Assembly (NCBI GenBank): GCA_046262935.1
Contig: JBHELT010000083.1
Location: forward strand, 18,508-82,507
Length of the DNA stretch: 64,000 bases
Reading direction: 5' to 3'
Source: JBHELT01 sp046262935
GTDB lineage: Bacteria; Actinomycetota; CADDZG01; JAHWKV01
Shown here piece after piece: positions 53,001-61,686 of this stretch. The notes beneath the pieces were generated by a model that was not told the origin of the DNA, searched no databases, and saw only the letters and a list, made by a program, of their open reading frames with translations. Position 1 is the first letter of the stretch; the number at the start of each line of letters is the position of its first letter. The position numbers and the translations under genes are program-made.

Positions 53001-53603
53001 GTAGATCGCCTTCTTTGAAGGGCCGGTTTCCTGCGAGATCAGATGCAAAGTTCCAACCTGGTCGTAACCGTGCGAGTGTGCCGCGATGTCGATCGCGGTT
53101 CCAGCGTTGATCGCAGGGGCGGGTACCGCCGCGGCAGCCGGATAAAGGGGGCCTTGCACGATGAGGATGCGACCTTGCCGATCGACCGAGACGGTCAGAA
53201 CGGCTCCATAGACGTCTCGGCCTTGATCCGTTTGCTTGAGCCCGAATTGAGTAACGCCGTTGTGATCGGTGACGTAGTTGCTTACGGTGACTAAGCTTGA
53301 AAGATCGGGTGCGGTTAGTTTGTAAAGAACGGCATGCTGTGCGAGGAATCCCCGCACGATCGCTTCAGGCGTTCGCAGATCAGCTGAAGACAGGAAGCCG
53401 CCATAGTGGATGAGCGACCTTGGTATCGCTTGAACCTCGTCCCAAGAAACTGTTGCCCCTTGGATGGTTGCTAGGTCGGCGACCTGCGCGGGACTAGGTG
53501 TGAACTCCGTTGCTGCTTGAGCTGTGAAGAAGCCCACCGTCCCGAATATCAAACTTACAGTCGTTACGATGCCCGTCAGTGATGCCGAAAGCCTGCGCTT
53601 CAT
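50013..53603 (-). CDS. secreted M36 (fungalysin-type) metallopeptidase with PKD-like domains
   Basis: 1196 residues. Signal peptide about 1-31 (ending AQAAT). A FTP-type propeptide (about 60-200, with GLKQTDQGRDVYGAVLTVSVDRQGRI) precedes the zinc catalytic domain: HEYGHGLSNR near 462-471 with the third ligand in GEGWSDW or GEVWATVLWDLRARL. Four PKD-like repeats follow (ARAGGPYATNEGTSVALNGATSTDADGG, then three similar). It degrades extracellular protein after propeptide removal. AGGGGGATGAACC precedes the ATG. The gene is divided from the lipoprotein gene by a bidirectional terminator. Confidence 0.93.
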   Translation of the reverse strand: MKRRLSASLTGIVTTVSLIFGTVGFFTAQAATEFTPSPAQVADLATIQGATVSWDEVQAIPRSLIHYGGFLSSADLRTPEAIVRGFLAQHAVLYKLTAPDLSSLVTVSNYVTDHNGVTQFGLKQTDQGRDVYGAVLTVSVDRQGRILIVQGPLYPAAAAVPAPAINAGTAIDIAAHSHGYDQVGTLHLISQETGPSKKAIYANPFAHSINAEPATAELVTYVDPVLGGAAHLAWKTSVDLNPRTWPETLVDAVTGGILADHNQYSDAAPDGTVFTGQHPQDASAPTPTTVSFAGAGFDNNGWVGTNRETAGNNVTAYTDTNADDSSDYQTQTPASPGPNFQRYNYSFSNAYASSPCTDITTDRDFTLTQLFYYVNVIHDYLYPLGFNEAARNFQDDNFGRGGSAGDRVHAEAFDSFDPPTSARNNANFFTPGDGGNGKLQVFLGAPPFPCVESELEGDTVIHEYGHGLSNRLVGSGSLGSGPQTGGMGEGWSDWLATSFYNDPVIFEYSGGTTATATSGFRRVRYDTSPWTYNKVCSGGCEVHNDGEVWATVLWDLRARLINRYGYGPGKGKDDLLVIDGMKNTGSSPTMLNARDGILAADVADNASANQCLIWASFASKGMGQGATTSSDQQTVTESYNSPSSCLPTARAGGPYATNEGTSVALNGATSTDADGGPLTYAWDLDNDGAFDDSTSATPNFGAVGQDGVFTIKLQVTDQDGNKSTDTTTVVVNNVSPSLNLATDAPKGEGSVVTVSGSITDPGWLDPLTAVIDWKDGTVTPIAGVLENVQPDATLTFSATHVYGDNANYPVLVCGSDDDSTSCSSIGVQIDNVAPTVNVTNAVNALREGDTAAFSASFSDPGFNDTYTYSIDWGQGSVQARSATVDSEGGPGGPTPDIGHVSGNQVYGDNGTFPITITVTDDDGGVGQSTDQVTVANVDPTAAIDKSSATLVNGSPTFITHIGSPVLFGATSQDPGSDDLLFSWNWDNGPPAPDESMQSLVNAPANDPLPSPSFQPRNVADARSHTFSDACLYNVGLNVGDDDAGSGADGIAVIIQGATGSRVRPQGYWQTNYRGVGTRDFSQQTLQCYLKIAGYMSRVFNEVRDASTIATASDVLWLSGNGGDESQKLDRELLTAWLNFANGGIEYPQLFDTNGDHIPDTAFSSLMTTAESVRINPASSTDDLKRQRLMVQKVNGS

Positions 53604-53735
53604 GGTTCATCCCCCTGGATCCGAAGCCACCGGTTTGTGGCCATTTGTCCGGATGATATTCAGATCCAGGCCGAAAACTGTAACCGCCGTTACGCCCGCA
53701 ATGTCGGATGGACGCCATAAGGGCGACGTCCCCTG

Positions 53736-54629
53736 TTAACTTTTCGCTTCTTCGTATGCTCTTTGCAGTTCAGCGATGTCGAACTTCTTCATCTTCAAGA
53801 ATGCCTCGGTGACGGCCCCCATCTGCTCTTTCGTGCCATGTTCCATCATCGTTTGCATCGCGGTTGGGACGATCTGCCAAGACACGCCGAACTTGTCCTT
53901 CAACCATCCGCACTGTTCCGAACCGGGGACAGCCGAGAGCCCGTCCCAGTAATGGTCGATCTCTTCTTGGGATTCGCAGGACACCATCAATGAGACGGCC
54001 TCATTGAAACCGAATTCGTGAGGGTAGGCGCTGTCCATGGCCGCGAATATCTGATCACCCAGCGAGAAGCTTGCGTATCTGATGGTCCCTTCGGCGTCAG
54101 GCTCCTCACCGGGTCCATAGCGGAGGAAGCCGTCAACTTTCGAATCGGGGAACAGTGACGTGTAATGGCCGATGGCCTCTTCGGCCTTGCCACTGACGTC
54201 ACCGGCGAACATAAGGGTTGGGGTGATCCGCTGTTTGATCTGCGGCTCAATGGATCGCATTATCTGCCACGAGAGACCGAAGCGGTCCTCGGTCCAGCCG
54301 TAACGCTGGCTGAACGGGTAAGCATCGAGCGGCATCAGAGCCTTGCCGCCTTGAGACAGCTTGTTCCAATATCGGTCTACTTCTTCATTTGACTCGCAAG
54401 AAACGGTGAACGAAAGCGCGGGGGTGAACTTGAAAAGAGGACCAGCGCTTATGGAGTTGAAAAGCTGGCCGAAAAGTTCAAATGCCACTACCTCGGTATC
54501 ACCCGACGGTGTGTCTTTGATGGTAGACACGTTGGTGACCTTCGAGTCAGGAAACGTCGTCGTGTAAAGCTCGGCCGCCTCGACTGCTTCAGAGTCGTAC
54601 CAAAGGTGCGCGCTGATCTTGCTGATGAT
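53736..54629 (-). CDS. tandem PhnB-like (3-demethylubiquinone-9 methyltransferase-type) VOC protein
   Basis: About 298 residues, two PhnB-type VOC modules. The first starts ISKISAHLWYDSEAVEAAELYTTTFPDSKVTNV and the second ITPTLMFAGDVSGKAEEAIGHYTSLFPDSKVDG; each has the W-[GQ]-x-x-x-D-[RK]-F-G-[VL]-S-W-Q motif. No ATG, GTG or TTG fits the family N-terminus. AAAGGGGATCT precedes ATC at 54629 (and a second ATC at 54626), so a non-canonical ATC start is proposed. Open frame extends to 54764 without SD support. The biochemical role is unknown. Confidence 0.8.
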   Translation of the reverse strand: MISKISAHLWYDSEAVEAAELYTTTFPDSKVTNVSTIKDTPSGDTEVVAFELFGQLFNSISAGPLFKFTPALSFTVSCESNEEVDRYWNKLSQGGKALMPLDAYPFSQRYGWTEDRFGLSWQIMRSIEPQIKQRITPTLMFAGDVSGKAEEAIGHYTSLFPDSKVDGFLRYGPGEEPDAEGTIRYASFSLGDQIFAAMDSAYPHEFGFNEAVSLMVSCESQEEIDHYWDGLSAVPGSEQCGWLKDKFGVSWQIVPTAMQTMMEHGTKEQMGAVTEAFLKMKKFDIAELQRAYEEAKS

Positions 54630-54726
54630 AGATCCCCTTTCACTTGTTGCATGACACTTGTGATGTAATCGACGATGCTCGCGCAATGCGGTGTGAATCA
54701 CAACCGAACATATTCTGGAGCACGCG

Positions 54727-55521
54727 ATGGAACCAAGGATCCTGCGAACGGACGCTAAGGGCACAGGCGACTCGATCGTATTCGTGCCCGGAAGCCTGAC
54801 CGGTTGGTTGTCTTGGGTCCCCCATCAAGAGGCCATCGCAGACTCGTACCGAGCGATACGCGTTCAGCCCATCGGCAACGAACTGGGCTCGGCCGGTCAG
54901 CCCGGAGATCCTTCTTATTCTTACCTCACCGAGCGCGAGTCGCTGGCGATGACGCTGGATTCGCTAAGTATCGATTCATGTCACTTCGCCGGATGGTCGG
55001 GGGGTGCGCGGGCGATGCTCGAGTTTTCGATGCAGTACGGAGACCGGGTTCGGTCACTCACGTTGGTGGAGCCGGCGGCGTTTTGGATCTTGGAAAAACT
55101 CGGGATCGAGGACCCGATCGTTGAGAAGTTGAATGCCTTCCTGCATCCGCTCGCAGGAAGAGATGTGACCGAAGATGACCTTGCGACCTTCTTAGAGTAC
55201 GCCGCCTTCATCGCACCTGGCGAAGATGCGCGCCAACACCCGAACTGGCAGCGGTGGCTCCCCCACCGTAATGGTTTGTCATGGCAAGGCGAGTTTCTGG
55301 ACACTCCCGATCGATCACCGGATGAATTGAAGGACATCCAGGTGCCAACGCTACTGGTGCGCGGGACGAATACGGCTGAGTGGTTGAAGAAGGTAGCCGA
55401 CGAGGTCGCAGCAAGGCTGCCTCACGTAACGGCGCTGGAACTCGAAGGTGACCATGCGTGTCACATCCAGCGCCTCGACGACTTCATGGAGTCCTTCAGA
55501 AAACATCTGTCCGCTGCCTGA
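54727..55521 (+). CDS. alpha/beta hydrolase
   Basis: A 264-residue cytosolic hydrolase. Oxyanion turn VPGSLTGW (20-27), nucleophile Ser91 in GWSGGA, and a late His in EGDHACHIQR (about 247) are visible; the acid is probably the Asp in a VRGTN-type segment. The substrate cannot be told (ester, haloalkane or epoxide type). GGAG lies before the ATG. Its 3' end overlaps the remnant gene on the other strand. Confidence 0.88.
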   Translation: MEPRILRTDAKGTGDSIVFVPGSLTGWLSWVPHQEAIADSYRAIRVQPIGNELGSAGQPGDPSYSYLTERESLAMTLDSLSIDSCHFAGWSGGARAMLEFSMQYGDRVRSLTLVEPAAFWILEKLGIEDPIVEKLNAFLHPLAGRDVTEDDLATFLEYAAFIAPGEDARQHPNWQRWLPHRNGLSWQGEFLDTPDRSPDELKDIQVPTLLVRGTNTAEWLKKVADEVAARLPHVTALELEGDHACHIQRLDDFMESFRKHLSAA

Positions 55522-55760
55522 TGTCTACTGAGCTTCGCGGCTCGCTTCCTCAAGAGCCCGGCCCAGGTCTTTGTGATTGCGAACTGATCCAACCAACCCT
55601 TCACATACTCGGCGTCGATCCTTACGCCGAGGGCATTGATATTCGCAGCGACGGCTTCGTAATCGCGCGAGCGGCCGGCTATCAACTTGAAAACGATGAG
55701 ATCTTCGCTGGTCCATCAGTGCCTCTGTCGAATCGGCTTGATCTCGTCGGGCTGATTCCA
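55461..55760 (-). pseudogene. degraded nucleotidyltransferase-like (DUF6036/AbiEii-like) gene remnant
   Basis: On the minus strand EDLIVFKLIAGRSRDYEAV... resembles the C-terminal part of DUF6036/AbiEii-type nucleotidyltransferases. In the same frame an in-frame TGA (55716-55718) precedes it, and before that DEIKPIRQRH looks like the next piece of the same gene, ending in an earlier TAG. No 5' half is recognisable. The unit is broken and short, so it is called a pseudogene; the 55522-55850 stretch holds nothing else. A small expressed ORF from TTG at 55685 cannot be ruled out. Confidence 0.45.
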
Positions 55761-55850
55761 AGGCTAAAGTTTAGTAACTTTGGACACGCGACTTCCCTTA
55801 TTGGTTCCTAACCTGGGAGCGCGGCTCAGCTATCAGGTTGGCAGCGCATC

Positions 55851-56234
55851 TCATTCGAGGTAACTCTTGGCGAGCCCCGGCGGAGCGCACACCAGCCAAG
55901 CATCCACGATCGCATCCTTGAGAGCTTTCTTGGAAATCCTGTCGAGATGCACAAGTAAGGCCGGATATGCCTCGAAGTGAGCGATAGTAAAGAGTGCGTT
56001 GGAGCCTGAGGCGAGGATGGCATCCTTGTCGATGAGATCCTCGACGCGCACCGCCAGGATTTCTCCGTCGGGGTAGGCTTCGTCGCCAAAACGCTTAATG
56101 TCTGCCTTCGTGAATGGACGTTCCCACGCGAAGGCCTTGCCGCTCACGAACCATGTTCGGTTGCCGTGGCGAAAGGCCTCGGTGACTTCGGGCAACCCGG
56201 AAGCCAATCTTGCGACATCTTCGAATGTAGCCAT
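55851..56234 (-). CDS. MmcQ/YjbR family protein
   Basis: About 127 residues. [37 protein letters not shown] is the standard YjbR opening, followed by a wHTH-like DNA-binding fold ([33 protein letters not shown]). Members are DNA-binding or unknown. ATG at 56234 lacks a good SD; in-frame ATG at 56252 is an alternative. It is downstream and co-directional with the GAF-EAL gene but 74 bp away. Confidence 0.9.
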   Translation of the reverse strand: MATFEDVARLASGLPEVTEAFRHGNRTWFVSGKAFAWERPFTKADIKRFGDEAYPDGEILAVRVEDLIDKDAILASGSNALFTIAHFEAYPALLVHLDRISKKALKDAIVDAWLVCAPPGLAKSYLE

Positions 56235-56307
56235 CGGGCCAGATTGTTTCATCCGCACGGCCCGTAGTGGCAGGCGTGGCTTAAGTCTTCGGGCTTCACG
56301 GCTTCAC

Positions 56308-57522
56308 TCACTGAACGGAGTACTCTCGCTCATCATCGGCGGAGACGATCTCGGGACGGCCGAATAGGTATCCCTGGCCGTAGTTGACACCAAGCACGCG
56401 CAATGCGTCAGCAGCCTGAGTCGTTTCGGTCCCCTCGGCAAGGGCGATCGCGTTGATCCTTCCTGCGAAGCTAACCATCGCACCTACGAGCGCCTGCTCG
56501 GAAAGATCGGTGTCAACATTCATGGTGAGCCCACGATCGAGCTTGAGGATGTCCGGCGACAGTTTCAGGATGTGGCTGAGGCTGGCGAAGCCAGCGCCAA
56601 CGTCATCTACGGCCAGGCGGGTCCCGCGCGACCTCGGATGCGAGAGAGCCGCATTCAGCAGTGAGTAGTTATCCACCGCTGAGTGCTCGGTCACCTCCAG
56701 AACGAGCCTTTCCGCAGGGACGGTGGCGATCAGGTCTTGAAATCTCGCCTCGTCGGCAGTCGCGGGTGAAAGATTCACCGAGATGTACTTGGTGTTATCG
56801 ACGGACTCGAACAACCGCAGAGCCTTTTCGATCGCGAACAACTCCAACTCGATCCCAAGTCCCACAGAGTGGGCATCGGCGAACACCATGTCGGGTCGCG
56901 GCGATTCAGAAGAAAAACGGCTCAGCGCTTCGTAGCCGGCGGGTGTTCTCGTTCTGAGATCGACGATCGGCTGAAGCGCTATCTGCAAGCCGTCTCCCGC
57001 GAGGATCCCTTCGATCGATGAGCGCTTTGTGACCATTGACTGTTCGCGGCCTTCTAGCATCTCCAAAGGCTCTTTGATCAGGTCGACCAGGAGTCTCAGA
57101 ACCCGAAGGTCGGCGTCAGTAACCTGCTTGCCCTCTTTGCTGAGCGTGCACATCGTCCCATACACCCTGCCGTCGGAGAACTGCACCGGCACACCGGCGT
57201 AACAGCCGATCCCCTGACTGCTGGTGATCGCGAGATCCCTGGTGCGCGGGTCCGTCTTGGCATCAGTTACAGCGAGTCCATCGCCCGACAGGACCAAAGC
57301 GCAGTAACTCTCCGAAAGCGGGTCGCTTCCCCCAGACCTGATACCGAAGGCTTCGGTCTGACCGGATACGTATCGAAATAGCCTGCGTTCAGCGGAGGCT
57401 TCGGCGATGAAAGAGACGTCCATGCCGAGCTGCTGTCGGGCCGAGCTTAAGACCTTTCGAATTACGTCCTCGGGCGTGGTCAGTTGAGGACCAGTCGTCT
57501 TCATCCACCGAACTTCATCCAC
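56308..57522 (-). CDS. GAF-EAL cyclic-di-GMP phosphodiesterase
   Basis: About 404 residues. A GAF domain (about 15-155) with a SGGSDPLSESYCALVLSGDGL-type pocket senses a small molecule; the EAL domain (about 170-400) keeps all catalytic residues: Glu198 in EAL, Asn250, Glu276, Asp306-Asp307, Lys327 and Glu363. It therefore should hydrolyse c-di-GMP to pGpG. GTG at 57522 is used because GGAGG lies nine bases before; ATG at 57504 is possible. It diverges from the CarH-like regulator 78 bp away. Confidence 0.92.
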   Translation of the reverse strand: MDEVRWMKTTGPQLTTPEDVIRKVLSSARQQLGMDVSFIAEASAERRLFRYVSGQTEAFGIRSGGSDPLSESYCALVLSGDGLAVTDAKTDPRTRDLAITSSQGIGCYAGVPVQFSDGRVYGTMCTLSKEGKQVTDADLRVLRLLVDLIKEPLEMLEGREQSMVTKRSSIEGILAGDGLQIALQPIVDLRTRTPAGYEALSRFSSESPRPDMVFADAHSVGLGIELELFAIEKALRLFESVDNTKYISVNLSPATADEARFQDLIATVPAERLVLEVTEHSAVDNYSLLNAALSHPRSRGTRLAVDDVGAGFASLSHILKLSPDILKLDRGLTMNVDTDLSEQALVGAMVSFAGRINAIALAEGTETTQAADALRVLGVNYGQGYLFGRPEIVSADDEREYSVQ

Positions 57523-57600
57523 TCTTCGTTTCCTCCTGGTCGATCATTGGTTGTTGGTTTGAATATCGGTCGTAGCGGGTGAGAATGGGGGCGAAAACCT

Positions 57601-58497
57601 ATGCAATCCGAACCGGCAGAGCTCTCGATCAAGGCGGCCTCCGAGATGCTCGGGGTCCCTATCCCGACCATCAGGAGTTGGCAGCGCCGATACGGCTTGG
57701 CCGATCCAGAACGTTCCGTTGGCGGCCATCGTAGGTATTCGATGTCAGAGCTCAAATGGCTAGCCGCCTTCCGAGACCAGATCGACGCTGGAGTCCCGGC
57801 TCGCGTTGCCGCGTTGAGTTTCGGGGACACCGACCCGCGGCTAGGTAGTTTCTTGCGCGCCGCAGCCACATTCGACTCCTTCGCGATGGACCGCCAACTC
57901 GAAAGCCTGGCCAAAGCTGAGGGACTCGAGAGTGCGGTGACGGATCTGTTGATGCCTGCCATGGCGATGATCGGTGACCTGTGGAAGTCAGAGGACCTGG
58001 ACGTGGCGCATGAGCACCTCGCTACCCAGGCGGTGCGGTCTTGGATGTCGCGGCGAGCGGCCCGCGCCGCTAGAGAATCGGGGGCCGCGTCTGGACCTGC
58101 CGCCGTGCTGGCCGCCGCCCCTGACGAACATCACACGATCGGCATCGAAGCCCTCGCCCTCCTTCTATCAATAAGGGGGTGGCGATGCCGGGTCCTCGGC
58201 TCGCAGACGCCAGCGGACTCGCTCCAGAGGGCGGTCCAACGGCTGGCCCCCGACGCAACGGTTGTTTCGGCCCAGCTATCGGTTAACCGGGCGGGGGCCG
58301 TCAGGTCCCTGCGCCAGCTCAGCGATCTCGGATGTTCAGCATACTTTGGCGGAAGGGCCTTCGCAGCGGCTTCTTCGCGTCGGGGCGTGAAGGGGACCTA
58401 CCTAGGTCACGATCTTTCAGCGGCGGCGGACCAGATCGCCTTATTGCCGGTCCCCCCAGGACGACCCATAAAATCTAGGCGCGAAAAGAGGAAATAA
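57601..58497 (+). CDS. CarH-like MerR-type regulator with B12-binding domain
   Basis: A 298-residue repressor. MerR helix-turn-helix (7-75, SIKAASEMLGVPIPTIRSWQRRYGLADPERS). The Cbl-binding part keeps W128...E138-H139 (the WxxxEH-type helical motif) and E176-x-H178-x-x-G181, where H178 is the expected lower axial ligand. Adenosylcobalamin binding makes CarH a light-sensitive tetramer; residue 129 is Lys where Thermus CarH has the upper-ligand His132, so the light response may differ. It is divergent from the c-di-GMP phosphodiesterase, which suggests light or B12 control of that gene. Confidence 0.88.
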   Translation: MQSEPAELSIKAASEMLGVPIPTIRSWQRRYGLADPERSVGGHRRYSMSELKWLAAFRDQIDAGVPARVAALSFGDTDPRLGSFLRAAATFDSFAMDRQLESLAKAEGLESAVTDLLMPAMAMIGDLWKSEDLDVAHEHLATQAVRSWMSRRAARAARESGAASGPAAVLAAAPDEHHTIGIEALALLLSIRGWRCRVLGSQTPADSLQRAVQRLAPDATVVSAQLSVNRAGAVRSLRQLSDLGCSAYFGGRAFAAASSRRGVKGTYLGHDLSAAADQIALLPVPPGRPIKSRREKRK

Positions 58498-58543
58498 CGG
58501 TCTTCTTGGCGAAGCATTAGCCAAACCGCCAAGGGAGGCCCAC

Positions 58544-60748
58544 ATGAAGCACCTTAGAAGTCTCGCCCTCATAGCCTTGTTCGCCCTGATCGGAACTGTT
58601 TGCGTTTCTGCGTCGGCGTATGACCCGTCGCTTCCGACCGTGACCTCAGGACACCGCCCGGGACCCGACGCCCTGTATCTGCCTGCTGCCGACGCTCCCC
58701 AATTGCAAAACACCGGCCCGTGGCAGGCGCCACCGATCTTGGTTTCGGGGGCGGCTGAGTACCTGAACGGCGAGCACATATATCAAGACTTCCTCTACGA
58801 CGACCACGGCGCGGCGGGGGGGCCCGACCTGAACGCTCCGATCGGCGCGAATGCATTCCTTTTCGCACCCAGCGCCGGGACATTCACCTACCCAACGGAT
58901 GCGGCATACGCCAACAACGCTGCCGACCTTGTGGAGTTCCGCGTAAAACCACTTTCAACCGAAACAGCGTTGCGCATCACACTCAACACACTGAAGGACC
59001 CCAGCCTCATCGCAGCAACCGTGGCGATCGGAGGCACTCCCGGCATCGATGTCGCCTGGCCGCACGGGGCTGGCGTTTCATCGCCGGCGAAGTACTTCCT
59101 CACGGTCCACGGAACAACCGCAGAATTGACAGATGCCGGAACAGCAGATGCATTGATGCCCGCGCCTAGCACGACGGTTGATATGACGCGCCGCCAGATC
59201 GACGTCCGCATCCCGCATGAGACCTGGAACCCGGCCCTCTCGACGGTTCGTATGACCATCGGCATTGGACTTTGGAACGGCTCATCGGGGACGTATCTCG
59301 CCCCCGACTTCGGACCGGCGACGCCTACGATTCCCGGGGGCGCGGCTCCAACAAAACCAGCGATCGTGAACGTCGGTCCTCGCTTGAACGAACCAAATCC
59401 AGACCTTGCGACCATTTCGACTTGGACCTTGGGCGACTCGGCGGTTGGCGCTGCCCAGCAAGCGCGCTGGTGGCGCGAGCGCGCACAGGCCGATGCCCTT
59501 CAATTGGGCGATGTGAGTTCATTCTTCGAAGATATCGACTTCGCCAAACTCAGCGCGAACGTAAACGACGACTCTCAAGTTCCGAAGACGGGTCCGCTCA
59601 ATCGCATCCTCGCTAGCCATTACTCATTCGGTCAAGGCTTCGACCCAACAAAGGTCTGCTACGACATCGGCTCGCAATTCAGCGCTGGCGCGAGTTGCAT
59701 CGGACGATTGGTCGGACAGCTGCAGCCATATTCGCTCTACGTTCCCAACAAACCGCAACCTGCCAGTGGATGGGGAATGACTCTTCTTCTACATTCGCTC
59801 TCGGCTAACCAGAATCAATACTCCGCCTCGCGCAATCAATCCGAACTGGGCGAGCGGGGCGGCGGTTCGGTGGTTCTCACTCCATCCGGGCGCGGTCCCG
59901 ATGGTTTCTATGCTGGGGTGGCCGAAGCAGACACCTTCGAGGCATGGGCCGATGTCGCCCGTCACTACACTCTCGATCCCGAGTGGGCCACAGTAAGCGG
60001 TTATTCGATGGGGGGCTTCGGAACATACCGGCTCCTAGCCCGTTACCCGGATCTTTTCTCGGCCGGTTTCTCGACTGTTGGTATCCCCGGAGCCGCCGAC
60101 CCCATGCTGGCGTCGCTCCGCAACACACCGATATTCACGTGGAACGATGTAGGCGATGAACTGGTTCGGATCGATCAGAGCGAAGCGACGGTTAAGAGCC
60201 TTACAGCTCTGGGTCTGAGGTTCACGTCATGGCTGTTTCCGGCCTCCGACCACCTCACATTGGCTACCAACGATGAATACGCCCCTGCTGCCGGATTCCT
60301 CGGTTCGACCAAGGTCGATCGAAACCCGACGCATGTGACCTTCGTTGTGAATCCATCACAGGATTCATCGTTCGCTAACGCGGTGGCGGACCACGCTTAC
60401 TGGCTGTCGAACATCGTTCGACGGGATGGCTCGATCAGTACGGGGACCATCGACGTGCGCTCGGAGGGCTTCGGCCTTGGCGACCCAGCGGTGCTGCCGA
60501 TCTCGCAAGGCGCTGGCACCCTGAACGGTGGCAATCACGGCCCGATGGCATACGTCGAAAGGACTCAAGGCTGGAGCCATGCCCCTGCAACGGTGGTCAA
60601 CGACACGCTCAACATCAAAGCCACGAACATCGGCACGTTAACGATCGATCCATTGAGATCACATGTCGATTGCGCGGTTCATCTGAACGTGCTCACCGAC
60701 GGTCCGCTGACTGTGCTCATCGAGGGCTGCGGAACATTCAATTTCTGA
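58544..60748 (+). CDS. secreted alpha/beta hydrolase (esterase / peptidase-like) with N-terminal beta domain
   Basis: A 734-residue exported enzyme. Signal peptide about 1-25 (ending ASA). The N-terminal half (about 60-290) is beta-rich (EFRVKPLSTETALRITLNTL) and may be a glucodextranase-C or carbohydrate-binding-like module. The catalytic half has nucleophile Ser488 in GYSMGGFG, the His in FPASDHLTL near 570, and LLLHSLSANQNQY at the oxyanion site. GGGAGG precedes the ATG. It is followed after 5 bp by the acetamidase gene, so the two are probably one operon. Confidence 0.85.
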   Translation: MKHLRSLALIALFALIGTVCVSASAYDPSLPTVTSGHRPGPDALYLPAADAPQLQNTGPWQAPPILVSGAAEYLNGEHIYQDFLYDDHGAAGGPDLNAPIGANAFLFAPSAGTFTYPTDAAYANNAADLVEFRVKPLSTETALRITLNTLKDPSLIAATVAIGGTPGIDVAWPHGAGVSSPAKYFLTVHGTTAELTDAGTADALMPAPSTTVDMTRRQIDVRIPHETWNPALSTVRMTIGIGLWNGSSGTYLAPDFGPATPTIPGGAAPTKPAIVNVGPRLNEPNPDLATISTWTLGDSAVGAAQQARWWRERAQADALQLGDVSSFFEDIDFAKLSANVNDDSQVPKTGPLNRILASHYSFGQGFDPTKVCYDIGSQFSAGASCIGRLVGQLQPYSLYVPNKPQPASGWGMTLLLHSLSANQNQYSASRNQSELGERGGGSVVLTPSGRGPDGFYAGVAEADTFEAWADVARHYTLDPEWATVSGYSMGGFGTYRLLARYPDLFSAGFSTVGIPGAADPMLASLRNTPIFTWNDVGDELVRIDQSEATVKSLTALGLRFTSWLFPASDHLTLATNDEYAPAAGFLGSTKVDRNPTHVTFVVNPSQDSSFANAVADHAYWLSNIVRRDGSISTGTIDVRSEGFGLGDPAVLPISQGAGTLNGGNHGPMAYVERTQGWSHAPATVVNDTLNIKATNIGTLTIDPLRSHVDCAVHLNVLTDGPLTVLIEGCGTFNF

Positions 60749-60753
60749 GCGAC

Positions 60754-61686
60754 ATGAAGACCATTCAGACCATCCACTCGTCGAAGTCACATCTCGGCTG
60801 GGACAATTCGCTTTCGCCTGCGATCGTCGTAGAACCCGCAACAACCCTCGAGATAGATCTGAACGATTCTTCCGGAGGGCAATTGTCGCGGGACTCAGAT
60901 CCTGCCGACCTTGCGTCCCTCGATTTCTCAAGGGTGAATCCACTGACTGGTCCTATCTCCATCGACGGAGCCGAACCAGGTGATGCGATACAGATAACGA
61001 TGCTCGGCTTCGAGCGCAAAGTGGATTGGGGATGGACAGCGATCATCCCGGGCTTCGGTTTACTGGCCGACGCGTTCGGGGACCCCGCGATATGTATCTC
61101 GAAGTACAACTCATCGGGCAGCATAGATTTCATGGGCATAGCAGAGATACCGTTCCGACCCTTTGCTGGCACCATCGGTGTTGCACTTGCAGAAAGCGGA
61201 ACGCACAGCGTTGTTCCTCCACGCAACGTCGGCGGGAACCTCGATGTGCGCGATCTGGTGGAAGGAAGTGTTCTGCGTTTGCCGGTAGCAGTGCCTGGTG
61301 CGCTGTTGTCGATAGGCGATGGACATGCGGCGCAAGGCGATGGCGAGGTATGCGGGACAGCTATCGAAACAACACTCGGCATCTCTGTAACCCTCGGCCT
61401 GATCAAAGGTGCGAACCTTTCGGCCCCCCGGTTCGAAACTGGACCGCTTAACCGACAAATGGACCGAGACGGTTATTTCGTTGCAACCGGCGTCGGACCC
61501 GACCTCTTGCAATGCGCAAAGGATGCCGTGAGTTCGATGATCGACGAGATCGCAGCTCGCACATCGATCAGCCCTCAGGACGCTTACATGTTGTGCAGTG
61601 TTGCAGGGGACCTTCGGATCAGTGAGATCGTTGACGCCCCAAACTGGGTCGTGTCCTGCTACATGCCGAAGGGAATCTTCGAGTGA
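60754..61686 (+). CDS. acetamidase/formamidase family amidohydrolase
   Basis: About 310 residues. LGWDNSLSPAIVVEPATTLEIDL and GPISIDGAEPGDAIQITM are family hallmarks; HAAQGDGEVCGTAIE (about 190-205) supplies His, Asp and Glu ligands near the metal/active site, and PRNVGGNLDVRDL is also conserved. It hydrolyses short amides to the acid and ammonia. The ATG at 60754 sits 5 bp after the esterase stop; the methyltransferase gene overlaps its stop by 4 bp. Confidence 0.93.
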   Translation: MKTIQTIHSSKSHLGWDNSLSPAIVVEPATTLEIDLNDSSGGQLSRDSDPADLASLDFSRVNPLTGPISIDGAEPGDAIQITMLGFERKVDWGWTAIIPGFGLLADAFGDPAICISKYNSSGSIDFMGIAEIPFRPFAGTIGVALAESGTHSVVPPRNVGGNLDVRDLVEGSVLRLPVAVPGALLSIGDGHAAQGDGEVCGTAIETTLGISVTLGLIKGANLSAPRFETGPLNRQMDRDGYFVATGVGPDLLQCAKDAVSSMIDEIAARTSISPQDAYMLCSVAGDLRISEIVDAPNWVVSCYMPKGIFE

